64,000 nt of DNA from positions 124,001 through 188,000 of the forward strand of contig NZ_QNQZ01000009.1 of the NCBI RefSeq assembly GCF_003390935.1, read 5' to 3'. The position numbers and the translations under genes were made by a program. The notes beneath the pieces are model-generated. The model saw only the letters and a list, made by a program, of their open reading frames with translations. It was not told the DNA's origin and made no database searches. Shown one piece after another: positions 42,517-52,000 of the stretch. The stretch comes from Lewinella sp. IMCC34191 (GTDB taxonomy: Bacteria > Bacteroidota > Bacteroidia > Chitinophagales > Saprospiraceae). Each line of letters starts with the position of its first letter. The first letter of the stretch is position 1.

Positions 42517-42576
42517 GCCATCCATTCTGGCGGCTACGGTAAATACCTTATTTTAACCTGCTTCAAACCACGCTGC

Positions 42577-44970
42577 ATGCCCGTTTACCGCCTTGTTCTC
42601 TTGATACTGTTGCTGCAGTTCACGAATTGTGAGTCCGAGGTCCAGCCGCTCTCATCCGCACCGACGACCGCCGATGCGAATACTCCGCGATCCAATACCG
42701 AACTGGCTATTTATAAGGATGCCAGTCAACCAGTAGGCGATCGCATCGCCGACCTGGTCGGCCGCATGACGACGGAAGAAAAGGTAGCCCAGGTGATGGC
42801 TATCTGGAAGGACAAGCACCAGATGGAAACGGAGAATAGTGACTTCGATCCATCGCTGGCGGCGGAGGTCATTCCTCACGGTATCGGTCACATCACCCGT
42901 CCCAGCGAACTGACCGCCAGTGGCGAGCCGGGCCGAACGGCTGCCGAAGAGGTGGCGTACGTGAATGCCATTCAAAAGTGGTTGGTAGAGGAAACCCGCC
43001 TGGGTATACCGGCACTGATGCACGAGGAAAGCCTGCACGGCCTGGCCGCCCAGGACGCGACCAGTTGGGGGCAACCCATTTCGGTCGCCGCTACCTTTAA
43101 CCGGAAGCTCGCGCGCCAACTCTACGCTACGGCGGGTCGGCAGGCGGCTAGCCGGGGCGCCCACGTCGTGCTCACGCCGGTAGTGGACGTAGCCCGTGAC
43201 CCTCGGTGGGGGCGCGTCGAGGAAACCCTGGGAGAAGATCCCTACCTGGCCGGCGAAATCGGATTAGAAGCGGTGCTCGGCTTCCAGGGCGATGACGATC
43301 AGTGGGACGAAGGGGAAGTATTTGCCACCTTAAAGCACCTGGCCGGCCACGGCGAGCCCGAGGGAGGCACCAACACCGGACCGGCCCATATCAGCGAACG
43401 AACCCTACGCGAGGTCTTCCTCTACCCCTTCCGGCACATCGTCGAGAATGGGAACGTCCGCAACATTATGGCCAGCTACAACGAAGTCAACGGTATCCCG
43501 AGTCACGCCAATGCCTGGATGCTCAATGATGTACTTCGTGGTGAATGGGGGTACGAAGGTGCCGTGGTATCCGATTACTTTGGCGTGGAGGAATTGAATA
43601 AGCGTCACGCCGTCGCTAAAAATCTCAAGCAGGCGGCCATCCGCGCCATCAGCAGCGGGGTCGACATCGAGTTGCCGGACCGGGAAGCTTTTCCCTACCT
43701 AGTGGAAGCCGTGAACTCGGGGGAGCTGGATGAATCGATTCTGGACCGCGCCGTCGGCCGCATACTGCAGCAAAAATTTGACCGGGGGCTTTTCGAGAAT
43801 CCCTATATCGATCCAGATAAGGCCCTGTCAAACACGCCGGAAGACGACGCCCTGGTGCGCCGGGCCGGCACGGAAAGCATGATCCTGCTTAAGAACGATG
43901 GCGTCCTGCCGCTCGCCGACGGACTCACCATTGCCGTTGTGGGTCCAAACGCCGATCGAGTCCTGCTCGGTGGGTACAGCGACCACCCTGCCCACTTCGT
44001 TACCCTGCGACAGGGGCTGGAAGATTACGCGGCGGGCACGGACGGTGCGGTGATCTATTCCGAAGGCACCCGCCTCACCGAGCCGGGCAGCTGGTACAAA
44101 GACACGGTGGTTGCCGTCAGCGAGGCCGACGATCGAAAACGGATCGCCAAAGCAGTCAAGGAGGTGGCCGCGGCGGACGTGATCGTACTGGCCGTGGGCG
44201 GAAACGAGCTTACCAGCCGCGAGGCCTGGGCGGAAAGCCATATGGGCGACCGGCCCTCCCTGGAGATGATGGGCACGCAGAACGAATTAATCGATGCGCT
44301 GGCGGAACTGGACATCCCGATGGTCGGGTTGGTTTTTGGTGGCCGCCCGCTCAACATCCGTAATCTCGTCGAAAAAGCCGACGCCGTTTTTCAGTGTTTT
44401 TACCTTGGTCAGGAAACGGGACACAGCGTCACCGACGTCCTCTACGGCAAAGTGACGCCAAGTGGAAAGTTACCGATCAGTATCCCCCGTTCGGCCGGCC
44501 ACATTCCGGCCTACTACAATTACAAGCCGACCGCCCGCCGGGGTTACCTGATGGAAGACGTGGGTGCCCTCTACCCTTTCGGTTATGGGCTCAGCTATAC
44601 GACTTTTGATATTTCGGAGCCACGCCTGGGTCAGGAAAACATCATGACCAACGGCAACACCACCGTAAGCGTGGACGTCACCAATACCGGCGATGTAGCC
44701 GGACAGGAGGTGGTTCAACTATATGTCCGCGACGACTTCAGCACCGTAACCCGGCCGGTGAAGGAGCTGCGCGGCTTTGAGAAGATATCCCTTGCTCCGG
44801 GGGAGACGAAGACCGTCACCTTCGAACTGGGTTTCGACCAGCTCAACTACCTGGATGGCGAGATGAAATACAGCGTCGAACCGGGGACCTTCCAGATTAT
44901 GGTGGGGAGTAGCAGTCGCGACGAGGACTTGAAGCGCGTTGTCCTCACCGCTGTCGACCAGGCTCGATAA
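42577..44970 (+). CDS. GH3 beta-glucosidase/beta-xylosidase, lipoprotein
   Basis: A 797-residue exo-glycosidase. Lipobox LLQFTNC near residue 19. GH3 N-domain: KVAQVMAIW, LGIPALMHEESLHG, FATLKHLAGHGEPEGGTN (KH...), and VVSDYFGVEEL with the nucleophile Asp. C-domain: GTESMILLKNDGVLPL and LVFGGRPLNIR. The fibronectin type III-like end is present (VTNTGDVAGQEVVQLYVRD, RPVKELRGFEKISLAPGE). It likely trims xylo- or gluco-oligosaccharides at the periplasm or surface. Substrate cannot be fixed from the sequence. Confidence 0.94.
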   Translation: MPVYRLVLLILLLQFTNCESEVQPLSSAPTTADANTPRSNTELAIYKDASQPVGDRIADLVGRMTTEEKVAQVMAIWKDKHQMETENSDFDPSLAAEVIPHGIGHITRPSELTASGEPGRTAAEEVAYVNAIQKWLVEETRLGIPALMHEESLHGLAAQDATSWGQPISVAATFNRKLARQLYATAGRQAASRGAHVVLTPVVDVARDPRWGRVEETLGEDPYLAGEIGLEAVLGFQGDDDQWDEGEVFATLKHLAGHGEPEGGTNTGPAHISERTLREVFLYPFRHIVENGNVRNIMASYNEVNGIPSHANAWMLNDVLRGEWGYEGAVVSDYFGVEELNKRHAVAKNLKQAAIRAISSGVDIELPDREAFPYLVEAVNSGELDESILDRAVGRILQQKFDRGLFENPYIDPDKALSNTPEDDALVRRAGTESMILLKNDGVLPLADGLTIAVVGPNADRVLLGGYSDHPAHFVTLRQGLEDYAAGTDGAVIYSEGTRLTEPGSWYKDTVVAVSEADDRKRIAKAVKEVAAADVIVLAVGGNELTSREAWAESHMGDRPSLEMMGTQNELIDALAELDIPMVGLVFGGRPLNIRNLVEKADAVFQCFYLGQETGHSVTDVLYGKVTPSGKLPISIPRSAGHIPAYYNYKPTARRGYLMEDVGALYPFGYGLSYTTFDISEPRLGQENIMTNGNTTVSVDVTNTGDVAGQEVVQLYVRDDFSTVTRPVKELRGFEKISLAPGETKTVTFELGFDQLNYLDGEMKYSVEPGTFQIMVGSSSRDEDLKRVVLTAVDQAR

Positions 44971-45010
44971 ACCGACCCACGGACCGGGTCATCGGTCCAT
45001 AAGCGTAAAT

Positions 45011-45038
45011 ACCGGCCCGGCGTATTTGCCGGACCGGT
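45011..45038 (+). terminator. GC-rich hairpin downstream of the GH3 gene
   Basis: ACCGGCCCGGC pairs with GCCGGACCGGT around a 6-base loop, 40 bases after the GH3 stop. It is followed by an A-rich not T-rich stretch, so it may act as a 3' stabiliser. Confidence 0.5.
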
Positions 45039-45077
45039 ACAAACAAAAACAGCAGGATAGATCGGGGGTAAATGCAA

Positions 45078-45113
45078 AGCGGTGGCCCGGCGCCGACTGG
45101 CCGGACCACCGCT
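45078..45113 (-). terminator. Hairpin downstream of the LexA-like gene
   Basis: On the minus strand AGCGGTGGTCCGGCC pairs with the CCGGGCCACCGCT side (one mismatch) and is followed by TTTGCATTT. It lies 30 bases after the stop. Confidence 0.65.
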
Positions 45114-45143
45114 CAGAAGTGTGATAGTTTACCGGTAGACTGT

Positions 45144-45875
45144 TTACAGGTCGCTGATGCGCTTTTGTACTTCGTAGAGCCGGGTATTCTTATCTACGTC
45201 CTCCACCCAGGGGTCGTGCTCCAGGTAGTTGGCGCTAATGAGCTTGAGGGAATGAATGCGGCTCTTCCCGTCCTTGATCGGCTGTACGTACTTCACCCAG
45301 AGACTTCCCTTCGAGCGTACGGCGTAGATCTTATTTTCCTTGATCTCGTGGACACCGGCGATCTGGCGGCAGATCACCACGTCACCGTCGTTGATGACGG
45401 GCTCCATGGAGTTGCCGTTGATCGGGAAGGCAACGTAGCCATCCCCGAAGAGATCGGGCAGGGAGAAGAAGGAAGCCTCCTCACGAAGGAAGCTGTCGCC
45501 GTCGACACTGGCGCCGGCGAAGGCCTCTACGGAAGTGTAGAGAATGTTTTGTTTGGTTTCGCCGCCATCGACTTCGGTGACCTTGGGGAGGTCCATGCCG
45601 AAGGGCGTACCGGAACCTTCCAGCAGGTAATCGGTATTCACACCGTACTCGGTGCACACCCGCCGCGCCTGTTCGTAGTTGATGCAGCGCTTGTCGTCGG
45701 GGTTGAGGTAGGCCCGGATGATGTGGCCATAGGAGCGGTTATTCAGGATCCGCTTGGCGAAATCACCCAGTCCGCGGCCGTTGCGGTCGTTTTTGATGAT
45801 CTCTCCGCGATCCTCCAAAATCTGGAAAACTTCGCGGAACCGGTCGTTCAACTCGCGGCGGTCTTCGGTAATCAT
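45144..45875 (-). CDS. LexA/CI-like repressor with S24 peptidase domain
   Basis: 243 residues. An N-terminal helical region (about 1-75) that resembles an XRE-like DNA-binding domain (LGDFAKRILNNRSYGHIIRAY, YEQARRVCTEYGV), and a C-terminal S24 peptidase domain: a likely self-cleavage site VEAFAGASV (about 118-126), catalytic Ser in FPINGNSMEPVI and catalytic Lys in SLWVKYVQP. If it is RecA-stimulated it would regulate SOS-like or phage-type genes, but the only adjacent gene is the GH3 on the other strand and its targets are not seen. Confidence 0.85.
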   Translation of the reverse strand: MITEDRRELNDRFREVFQILEDRGEIIKNDRNGRGLGDFAKRILNNRSYGHIIRAYLNPDDKRCINYEQARRVCTEYGVNTDYLLEGSGTPFGMDLPKVTEVDGGETKQNILYTSVEAFAGASVDGDSFLREEASFFSLPDLFGDGYVAFPINGNSMEPVINDGDVVICRQIAGVHEIKENKIYAVRSKGSLWVKYVQPIKDGKSRIHSLKLISANYLEHDPWVEDVDKNTRLYEVQKRISDL

Positions 45876-46003
45876 ATTTGTGTATCAGTTTATTTAAGGA
45901 CAAATTAAAACATTTTCAAACACATTCGCAAGTTTTCAACAAGTTTATTTGAAGAATTGTGGGAAACGGAAGGGGGTTGGGTGGATTTGTTGGTTGTTTT
46001 TTT

Positions 46004-46066
46004 GGGTGCTGGGTGCTGGGTGCTGGGTACTGGGTACTGGGTGCTGGGTACTGGTTGCTGGTTGCT
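46004..46066. repeat. Heptanucleotide array, GGGTGCT/GGGTACT/GGTTGCT
   Basis: Nine 7-base units in the 300-base gap between the LexA-like gene and the ECH1-like gene. Units in order: three GGGTGCT, two GGGTACT, one GGGTGCT, one GGGTACT, two GGTTGCT. An open frame crosses it (PAPSTQYPAPSTQH-type peptide), but nothing supports translation. Confidence 0.88.
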
Positions 46067-46177
46067 GGGTGCGGCCTTTCATCGGATGATCCCTCCGCTT
46101 TCGCTGCGGGAGACACCTGATGTCTAGGTCGGTTCATCAGGAATTGCCCCGTGGCAGTCGTCCACCTGCTACGCGGG

Positions 46178-46918
46178 CTATGCTAAACCGGCCATCAGGC
46201 GGCTGCTGAGATCCGCGACGAAGCGTAGTCCCTCGGCCACGGAGTGTTCTCGCTGGTGCAGCAACGTCCGTTTAATACCGGCAATAAAGGTGGGCGGCTT
46301 CCGGGTGATAGCCTCGGCGACTTGGGTGGCGCGGTACTCCAGTTGGGCGGTGTTACTCACCACGTCGCTGACCAGTCCGGTGCGGTGAGCCTCCTTGCCG
46401 TCGAAGTTGCGAGCGGTGAAGGCCAGCTCGGCGGCGGTACCGGCATTAATGATGCGGGGCAGGCGCTGGAGGGTACCGAGGTCCGCTACGATACCGAGGT
46501 CCACCTCCTTGACGCTGAAGGTGGTGCTTTTGGTGCAGTAGCGAATATCACAGGCTACGGCGATGTCCACTCCGCCGCCGATGCAGCTGCCGTGGATGGC
46601 GGCGATTACGGGCTTGCGACAGCGTTCGATGGCGTTGATGCAGTCCTGGAGGTCGGTGATGAAATCGTGGACCTGTTGCTGAATGGCTTCCCGCTCTCCC
46701 CGGAAGCGGGCCTGCATGTCCTTCAGTACGCTCAGGTCGATGCCGGCGCAGAAGTGTTTGCCCTCCCCGGCGAGAATGACGGCACGTACCTCCTCTTCGG
46801 CGTCGGCCCGCTGAAAGGCGTCGCGCAGTCCGTGCCAGCCAGCCAGGTCGAGGGCGTTGGCGCGTTCGGGGCGATCGAAGGAGATGCGGGCGATGCGGGC
46901 GGTGACGACGTACTTCAT
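46178..46918 (-). CDS. ECH1-like delta3,5-delta2,4-dienoyl-CoA isomerase (enoyl-CoA hydratase family)
   Basis: A 246-residue crotonase-fold enzyme. It closely resembles eukaryotic ECH1: GKHFCAGIDLSVL, RKPVIAAIHGSCIGGGVDIA, ACDIRYCTK, SVKEVDLGIVADLGTLQRLP and ELAFTARNFDGKEA. The Asp in CDIRY, Glu in KEVD and Asp in ADLGT correspond to the catalytic acids of rat ECH1. It handles fatty acids with odd-numbered double bonds. Its first codon overlaps the PECR stop by ATGA, so the two are coupled. Confidence 0.88.
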   Translation of the reverse strand: MKYVVTARIARISFDRPERANALDLAGWHGLRDAFQRADAEEEVRAVILAGEGKHFCAGIDLSVLKDMQARFRGEREAIQQQVHDFITDLQDCINAIERCRKPVIAAIHGSCIGGGVDIAVACDIRYCTKSTTFSVKEVDLGIVADLGTLQRLPRIINAGTAAELAFTARNFDGKEAHRTGLVSDVVSNTAQLEYRATQVAEAITRKPPTFIAGIKRTLLHQREHSVAEGLRFVADLSSRLMAGLA

Positions 46919-47712
46919 GAGCGCACGCCTTTGACGAGCCGCATCCGGTCGGAGTGCAGGTGATCCATGCCATCGACGTAGAGCGTGGTCCCGCTGGTGT
47001 AGCTGGAGAGCGGACTGGCCAGAAACAGCACGGCATTAGCGACTTCTTCCACCGTACCGTGGCGGCCCATCAGGTTATCGTCCTTCATCTCGTCGAGCAA
47101 GGCCTTTACCGGTTCGGCGTAAGTATCCAGGCCCGAGCTGATGATGGTGCCGGGGGCCACGCAGTTGACGCGTACGTTGTACGTCGCCCACTCCTGGGCC
47201 AGGCTCTTCGTGAGGTTCTCTACCCCGGCGCGGGCGGCGCCGGTGTGCGCCATGCCCGGAAAGCCGCGCGCCATGTTGACGATGATGTTGACGATGTTGC
47301 CCGACTGCTGCGGAATGAAGAAGTGCTCCGCCATGATCCGGCTCACGTAGAAGGTGCCGTTCAGGTTGGTGTTGATGACGGCGTTCCAACCCTTATCGGT
47401 GATGGCGCTGGCGAGACTCGGGAACTGGCCGCCCGCGTTGTTGACTAAAAGATCGAGGGTGCCGTATTCAGCTTTGATCCGCTCGGCAAGGCTTTCTACC
47501 TGCGCTCCGTCGCGAATATCGCACGCCTCGTACAGGCAGGGGCCAAGGGCACGGAGCCGTTCGGCAGCCTTCGCCAGGGGTTCTTCCTTGCGGGAGCAAA
47601 TGGCCACTTTAGCGCCCAGTTTCAAGAGCGCCTCGGCTATGCCGTATCCGATCCCGGAGCGGCCGCCGGTGACGAGGGCGACCTTATCCTTGAATAGGTT
47701 ATCTGCGTACAT
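46915..47712 (-). CDS. SDR, peroxisomal-type trans-2-enoyl-CoA reductase (PECR)/2,4-dienoyl-CoA reductase-like
   Basis: 265-residue Rossmann enzyme: VTGGRSGIGYGIAEALLK (TGxxxGIG), NNAGGQFPSLASAITDKGW, and a C-terminal GTTLYVDGM. The region around the catalytic Tyr is GMAHTGAARAGVENLTKSLA; the Tyr is absent, as in human PECR (SGAARAGVYNLTKSLA). It reduces an enoyl-CoA with NADPH. The operon places it between nitronate monooxygenase and ECH1. Confidence 0.86.
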   Translation of the reverse strand: MYADNLFKDKVALVTGGRSGIGYGIAEALLKLGAKVAICSRKEEPLAKAAERLRALGPCLYEACDIRDGAQVESLAERIKAEYGTLDLLVNNAGGQFPSLASAITDKGWNAVINTNLNGTFYVSRIMAEHFFIPQQSGNIVNIIVNMARGFPGMAHTGAARAGVENLTKSLAQEWATYNVRVNCVAPGTIISSGLDTYAEPVKALLDEMKDDNLMGRHGTVEEVANAVLFLASPLSSYTSGTTLYVDGMDHLHSDRMRLVKGVRS

Positions 47713-47718
47713 ACCTGC

Positions 47719-48705
47719 TTACTTGTTGAGGGCTGCGCGGGGAAACTTATTCAGCAGCGTGGCCTGCTCGGCGATGGCCTCTCTCATCTCCCGCTTCAGC
47801 CGGTCGATGAGTTCGGCGGCGGGGATGTTGTCCTTGATGCTGGCAACGCCGTGCCCCGCGCTCCAGAGATTCTTCCAGGCTTTGGCCTCGTGCTCGGCAT
47901 CGAAGTCGGCCTTGGCTTTCTGATCCCACATCTCCTTGGTGATGCCGGCCGCCTCGAGGCTCGCCACCATCCAGTTGGCCGGGATGCCGGACACGGAAGC
48001 GGTGTAGACGATGTCGCGGGTGCCGGACTGGATGATCATGTCCTTATAGGCTTCGTCGGCGACCGCTTCTTTCGTATTGATGAAGCGGGTACCCATGTAG
48101 GCCAGATCCGCGCCCATCTGCATGGCCGTGGCGACGTCGCGCCCCGTGCTCAGTGCCCCGGCCACCAGTACGATGCCGTCGAACATCTCCCGGATCTCGG
48201 CCACGAAGGGAATGGGATTAAGTGAGCCCGCGTGCCCGCCCGCGCCGGCGCATACGAGGATCAGCCCGTCCACCCCGGCATCGATCGCCTTCTGGGCGTG
48301 GTACGTATTGGTGACGTCGTGGAAGACGAGCCCCCCATAACCGTGTACGGCATCCACCACCTCCTTCACCGCCCCCAGGCTGGTGATGACCAGCGGCACC
48401 TCCTGGCGGACGATCACTTCCAGATCGGCCTGCACCCGCGGGTTGGTCTTGTGGACGATCAGATTGACACCGAAGGGGGGCAGCGGCTTGCCTCTGCGAT
48501 CCGACTCGGCGGCCAATTCGGCCTTGATCTCCTTTACCCAGTCCTCGAAGCCCTCCGTGGTCCGGTTATTGAGCGCGGGAAAGGTGCCCAGGACGCCGTT
48601 CTTACAGCATTCCAATACCAGTTGCTGCTGGGACACGATGAACATGGGAGACACCACCACCGGGATATCCAGGTGTAGGCTATCGAGAAGTTGCTGGCGA
48701 TTCAT
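47719..48705 (-). CDS. Nitronate monooxygenase-like FMN enzyme
   Basis: A 328-residue TIM-barrel flavoenzyme of the 2-nitropropane dioxygenase family. IPVVVSPMFIVSQQQLVL, FGVNLIVHKTNPR, ILVCAGAGGHAGSLNPIPFV (FMN loop) and VLVAGALSTGRDVATAM, ADLAYMGTRFINTKE, are typical. The start is MNRQQLLDSL at 48705; the frame opens to 48966 but the added 87 residues are Arg-rich and non-conserved. It is first in the operon; a role with PECR/ECH1 in lipid oxidation is inferred. Confidence 0.86.
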   Translation of the reverse strand: MNRQQLLDSLHLDIPVVVSPMFIVSQQQLVLECCKNGVLGTFPALNNRTTEGFEDWVKEIKAELAAESDRRGKPLPPFGVNLIVHKTNPRVQADLEVIVRQEVPLVITSLGAVKEVVDAVHGYGGLVFHDVTNTYHAQKAIDAGVDGLILVCAGAGGHAGSLNPIPFVAEIREMFDGIVLVAGALSTGRDVATAMQMGADLAYMGTRFINTKEAVADEAYKDMIIQSGTRDIVYTASVSGIPANWMVASLEAAGITKEMWDQKAKADFDAEHEAKAWKNLWSAGHGVASIKDNIPAAELIDRLKREMREAIAEQATLLNKFPRAALNK

Positions 48706-48989
48706 TCGGGCAAAGTAGCGAAATTTCGCCAATTTTCTCCCTCTCGGAGTACCGTGCCACCGACGTCGCTCGCGTATGCTACCACGGGTCAAGCCATCCC
48801 CCGTGCGCCGCCTGGCTCCTTCATCGATCCTTAACCCTGGCGTCCTTTCATCTGCCATTCCCCGTCGGGCTTCTCCAACGAGGCGCCTCCCCCATTCCAT
48901 AGTTCTGGCGGCGGAGCGCAGGTAAAAACCCTTTTCCCAATAGCAAACTATTTGTAGGAACCTCATTCATCGGTCTCGGTGGAAGAGGG

Positions 48990-48997
48990 TATCTTGC
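48990..48997 (+). promoter_or_regulatory. -7-like box, TATCTTGC
   Basis: Resembles TAnnTTTG with one change and lies 6 bases before the ATG at 49004, implying an ultra-short leader. Confidence 0.35.
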
Positions 48998-49003
48998 CGC
49001 CGT

Positions 49004-52000
49004 ATGGACACCTCTCCCCGCGAACGGGCCCTGGGCGGGCATTTTTACGGGCGCATCCGCAAGTTGATGGACAACGGGGAACTCACCCCCCCGCAGCGGG
49101 TTGACGCCCAACGCCGCCTGCTGCTCGAGCTATTCGAACGGGCGACGGAAGCCGATAAATTGCACTTCAGTACCGTATACGCCAGGGTTACCTACGCGGC
49201 GCATAAGTATGGCCTGTCCCGCCAGTTGATCTTTCAGGAACGCGCCTTTCGACGGATGCGTCAGCGGGAGATGGCGGACGATCTGGCTGAACCGCAGGTC
49301 CGCATTGGCTACCGCTTGTTGTGCGAATTGACGGAAACCCTGTTTGGCGTGGACGTGCCCGAGGATTTGCAGCCCTATCTGGAAGCCGCTTACCCCAAGT
49401 ACCAGCAACCCGAAGTAAGCCGGCACTTCTACCAACTCCGGGTCGTATACCTGGAAACGGACGTTACGGCCCAGGAAATCCTGGTCCGCGAAGAGCGCCG
49501 CCCGGAAATGATCTACCGCATTCCGTACGGGGAGTCCGAACTGGCCGATTCGCCGGTCCGCGAGGCGGTCTCGATCCTGCATAAGATCAGTGGTCCATTC
49601 ATCACGCTGAACCTCATCAATGCCCAACTGCGGGGCGAGGACCGCCTCTACCCTTCCCAGCTGGTCATCGAGCCCGACTTTCTGGTCAACGTCACTGACG
49701 TGGCCTATTGCTTCAGCAGCGGGAGTCACTACCAGCCGTGGTCGTCCCTTCCCAATCGCCTGCTGCCCTTCGAGAAGCGCCCGCCCCTGGTGCGCGGTAA
49801 CATCGTCAATACCTTCCTTGACCTCTTGGTCCAGGATCCGGACATCCGGTTTCGCGACGTGCTGCCGAAGATCTTCGAGATGCAGCCGCTGGAACTCTGC
49901 CTCTTTTCCGATGCGGAGGTGCGGGACCTGGTCAGCGACCTGAAGCACCACTTCCTTACGGTCTCCCGTTTCGTCCGGGAACTGCTGACCGGGCTGGACA
50001 TCGAACGCGATAAGGTGATGCTGGAGCCGACCTTCCTTTCTCCCGCTTACGGGCTACAGGGTCGTCTCGATTTACTGCAATCGCAACGCGATACCGAGGA
50101 AGGACTTACATCGATCGTTGAACTCAAGACCAGTAAGATATTCAATCCGAATGTACACGGTATTCGGAGCGACAACTTCGTACAGACGGTTTTGTACGAT
50201 CTGATGATCAACCAGGCACTGGGTAAGGAGGCCAACGTTCGGTCCTACATCCTGTACAGCGTAGATTACGACAAGCCCATCCGGTACGCCCCGGCGGAAT
50301 TTAACCGACAGATGGAGGCACTTTCAGCTCGCAACCAGCTGGTCGGCCTGGAGATGATGATCGCTCAGCTCGGGCAGCCCTCGGCCGACGGCGAGTGGCG
50401 GGACCTGCGGGAGCAGACCGATGCGCTGTTTGCCAGAATCCACCCCAGCCGCTTCAAAAATCTCGGCCGCTTCACGGAGGCGGACCACCAGGCGGTGCTC
50501 GAATGCTACGGCAAGCTGAACGATCTCGAGCGACGCTACTTCGGCGCTTACCTGGGATTCGTGGCCCGGGAACAACGGCTCTCCAAGATCGGCGAGCAGC
50601 GAACGGATCACCTGAACGGGTTGGCGAGTCTCTGGCTCGACGAGCGCGCCGACAAGGTGGAGCGTTTCGAATTGCTCGACGGATTACGGTTCACCAATTA
50701 CGATACGGACGAGAACATTCTTACCCTCAGCCGCGGCGCGGACGACGACCTGCTAGTCAAGTTCCGCCAGGGGGATATCGTGGCGCTGTACGGTACGCCG
50801 GAACAGCAAGCCCGGACCGGAGACGCGGTGCACTCCCAGATCTTCAAGTCTACCATCGTGTCCGTCGCAAACGACGAGTTGCTCCTGCGGCCGCGCAATC
50901 GCCAGCTCAACGACAGCGCCTTTCGTCGGAAGCCCTTCTGGGCGGTGGAGAAGGACGTGCTGGACAGCAGTTTTCGCAACCACTATCTCGGGCTCCACCT
51001 GTGGGCCTCGTCGACACCGGAGTTTCGCCAGCGGTGGTTGGGGCTGGCACCGCCCCACCAGGCTGCCCCCCACCCCAGCCGCGTGTCGGACGAACTAACG
51101 GAAGAACAAGACCACATTCTCCGCAAGGTGATTACCGCCCCGGACTACTTTCTGCTATGGGGACCTCCCGGTACGGGCAAGACCAGCAAGATGCTGCACC
51201 ACCTCGTCCGGCACCTCTTGAAGCACAGTCAGGAAAACGTACTGCTGGTGGCCTACACGAACCGGGCCGTGGACGAGATCTGCGAGAGTATCGAACGCAT
51301 CCTCGCCGACGACGGCAGTCCTTTCCGTGATTACCTTCGCATCGGCAGTCGCCTTGGAGCCAGCGAGGCCTACAAGGATCGTCTCCTGCAGGTCAGAAGC
51401 CAGGGCGTCACCCGTCGCAAGGATCTGCTTGCGCTTGTCAAGAACACCCGCATCGTGGTCGGCACGGTAGCCAGCGTCGGTGGGAACAACGAACTATTCA
51501 AACTAAAAGCTTTCGACCGAATCATCGTCGACGAAGCAAGTCAGATCCTGGAACCACTGCTCGGCACCTTGCTGACCCGGGCTCACCGTAGCCTGCTCAT
51601 CGGCGACCACCGGCAGCTGCCAGCCGTGGTACAGCAGTCGGATTACGACACTTACGTAGGTGACGAGAAGCTACGGACAGCAGGCGTCAAAAACCTGGGC
51701 ACCAGTCTGTTCGAGCGCCTGTACTTAACCGCCAAAGCAAATGACTGGACTTGGGCCTACGACCAGTTGCGCCATCAGGGACGGATGCACCGCGAGGTAA
51801 TGGCCTTCCCCGCCCTGCACTTCTACCAGGGTGCCCTCGACATTCTGCCGCCCGCCATTGACCATCACCGGCATCAAATCGCGGAGCTCGCGCTCGTGGC
51901 CGGTGACAATACCCTGCAGGAACAAATCAGTGCCCACCGCCTGGTCTTCATCGACGCGCCCGCCGATCGGGGCAGTGCCGACCCGAAGATCAACCGCCAC

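Noticed and set aside
45916..46137. Small minus-strand open frame across the 46 kb heptanucleotide array
   Set aside because: The PAPSTQYP repeat peptide follows the 7-base period; no ribosome site or homology supports it.
48706..48966. 87-residue N-terminal extension of the nitronate monooxygenase
   Set aside because: Arg-rich, low-complexity, and absent from the family; the core starts at 48705.
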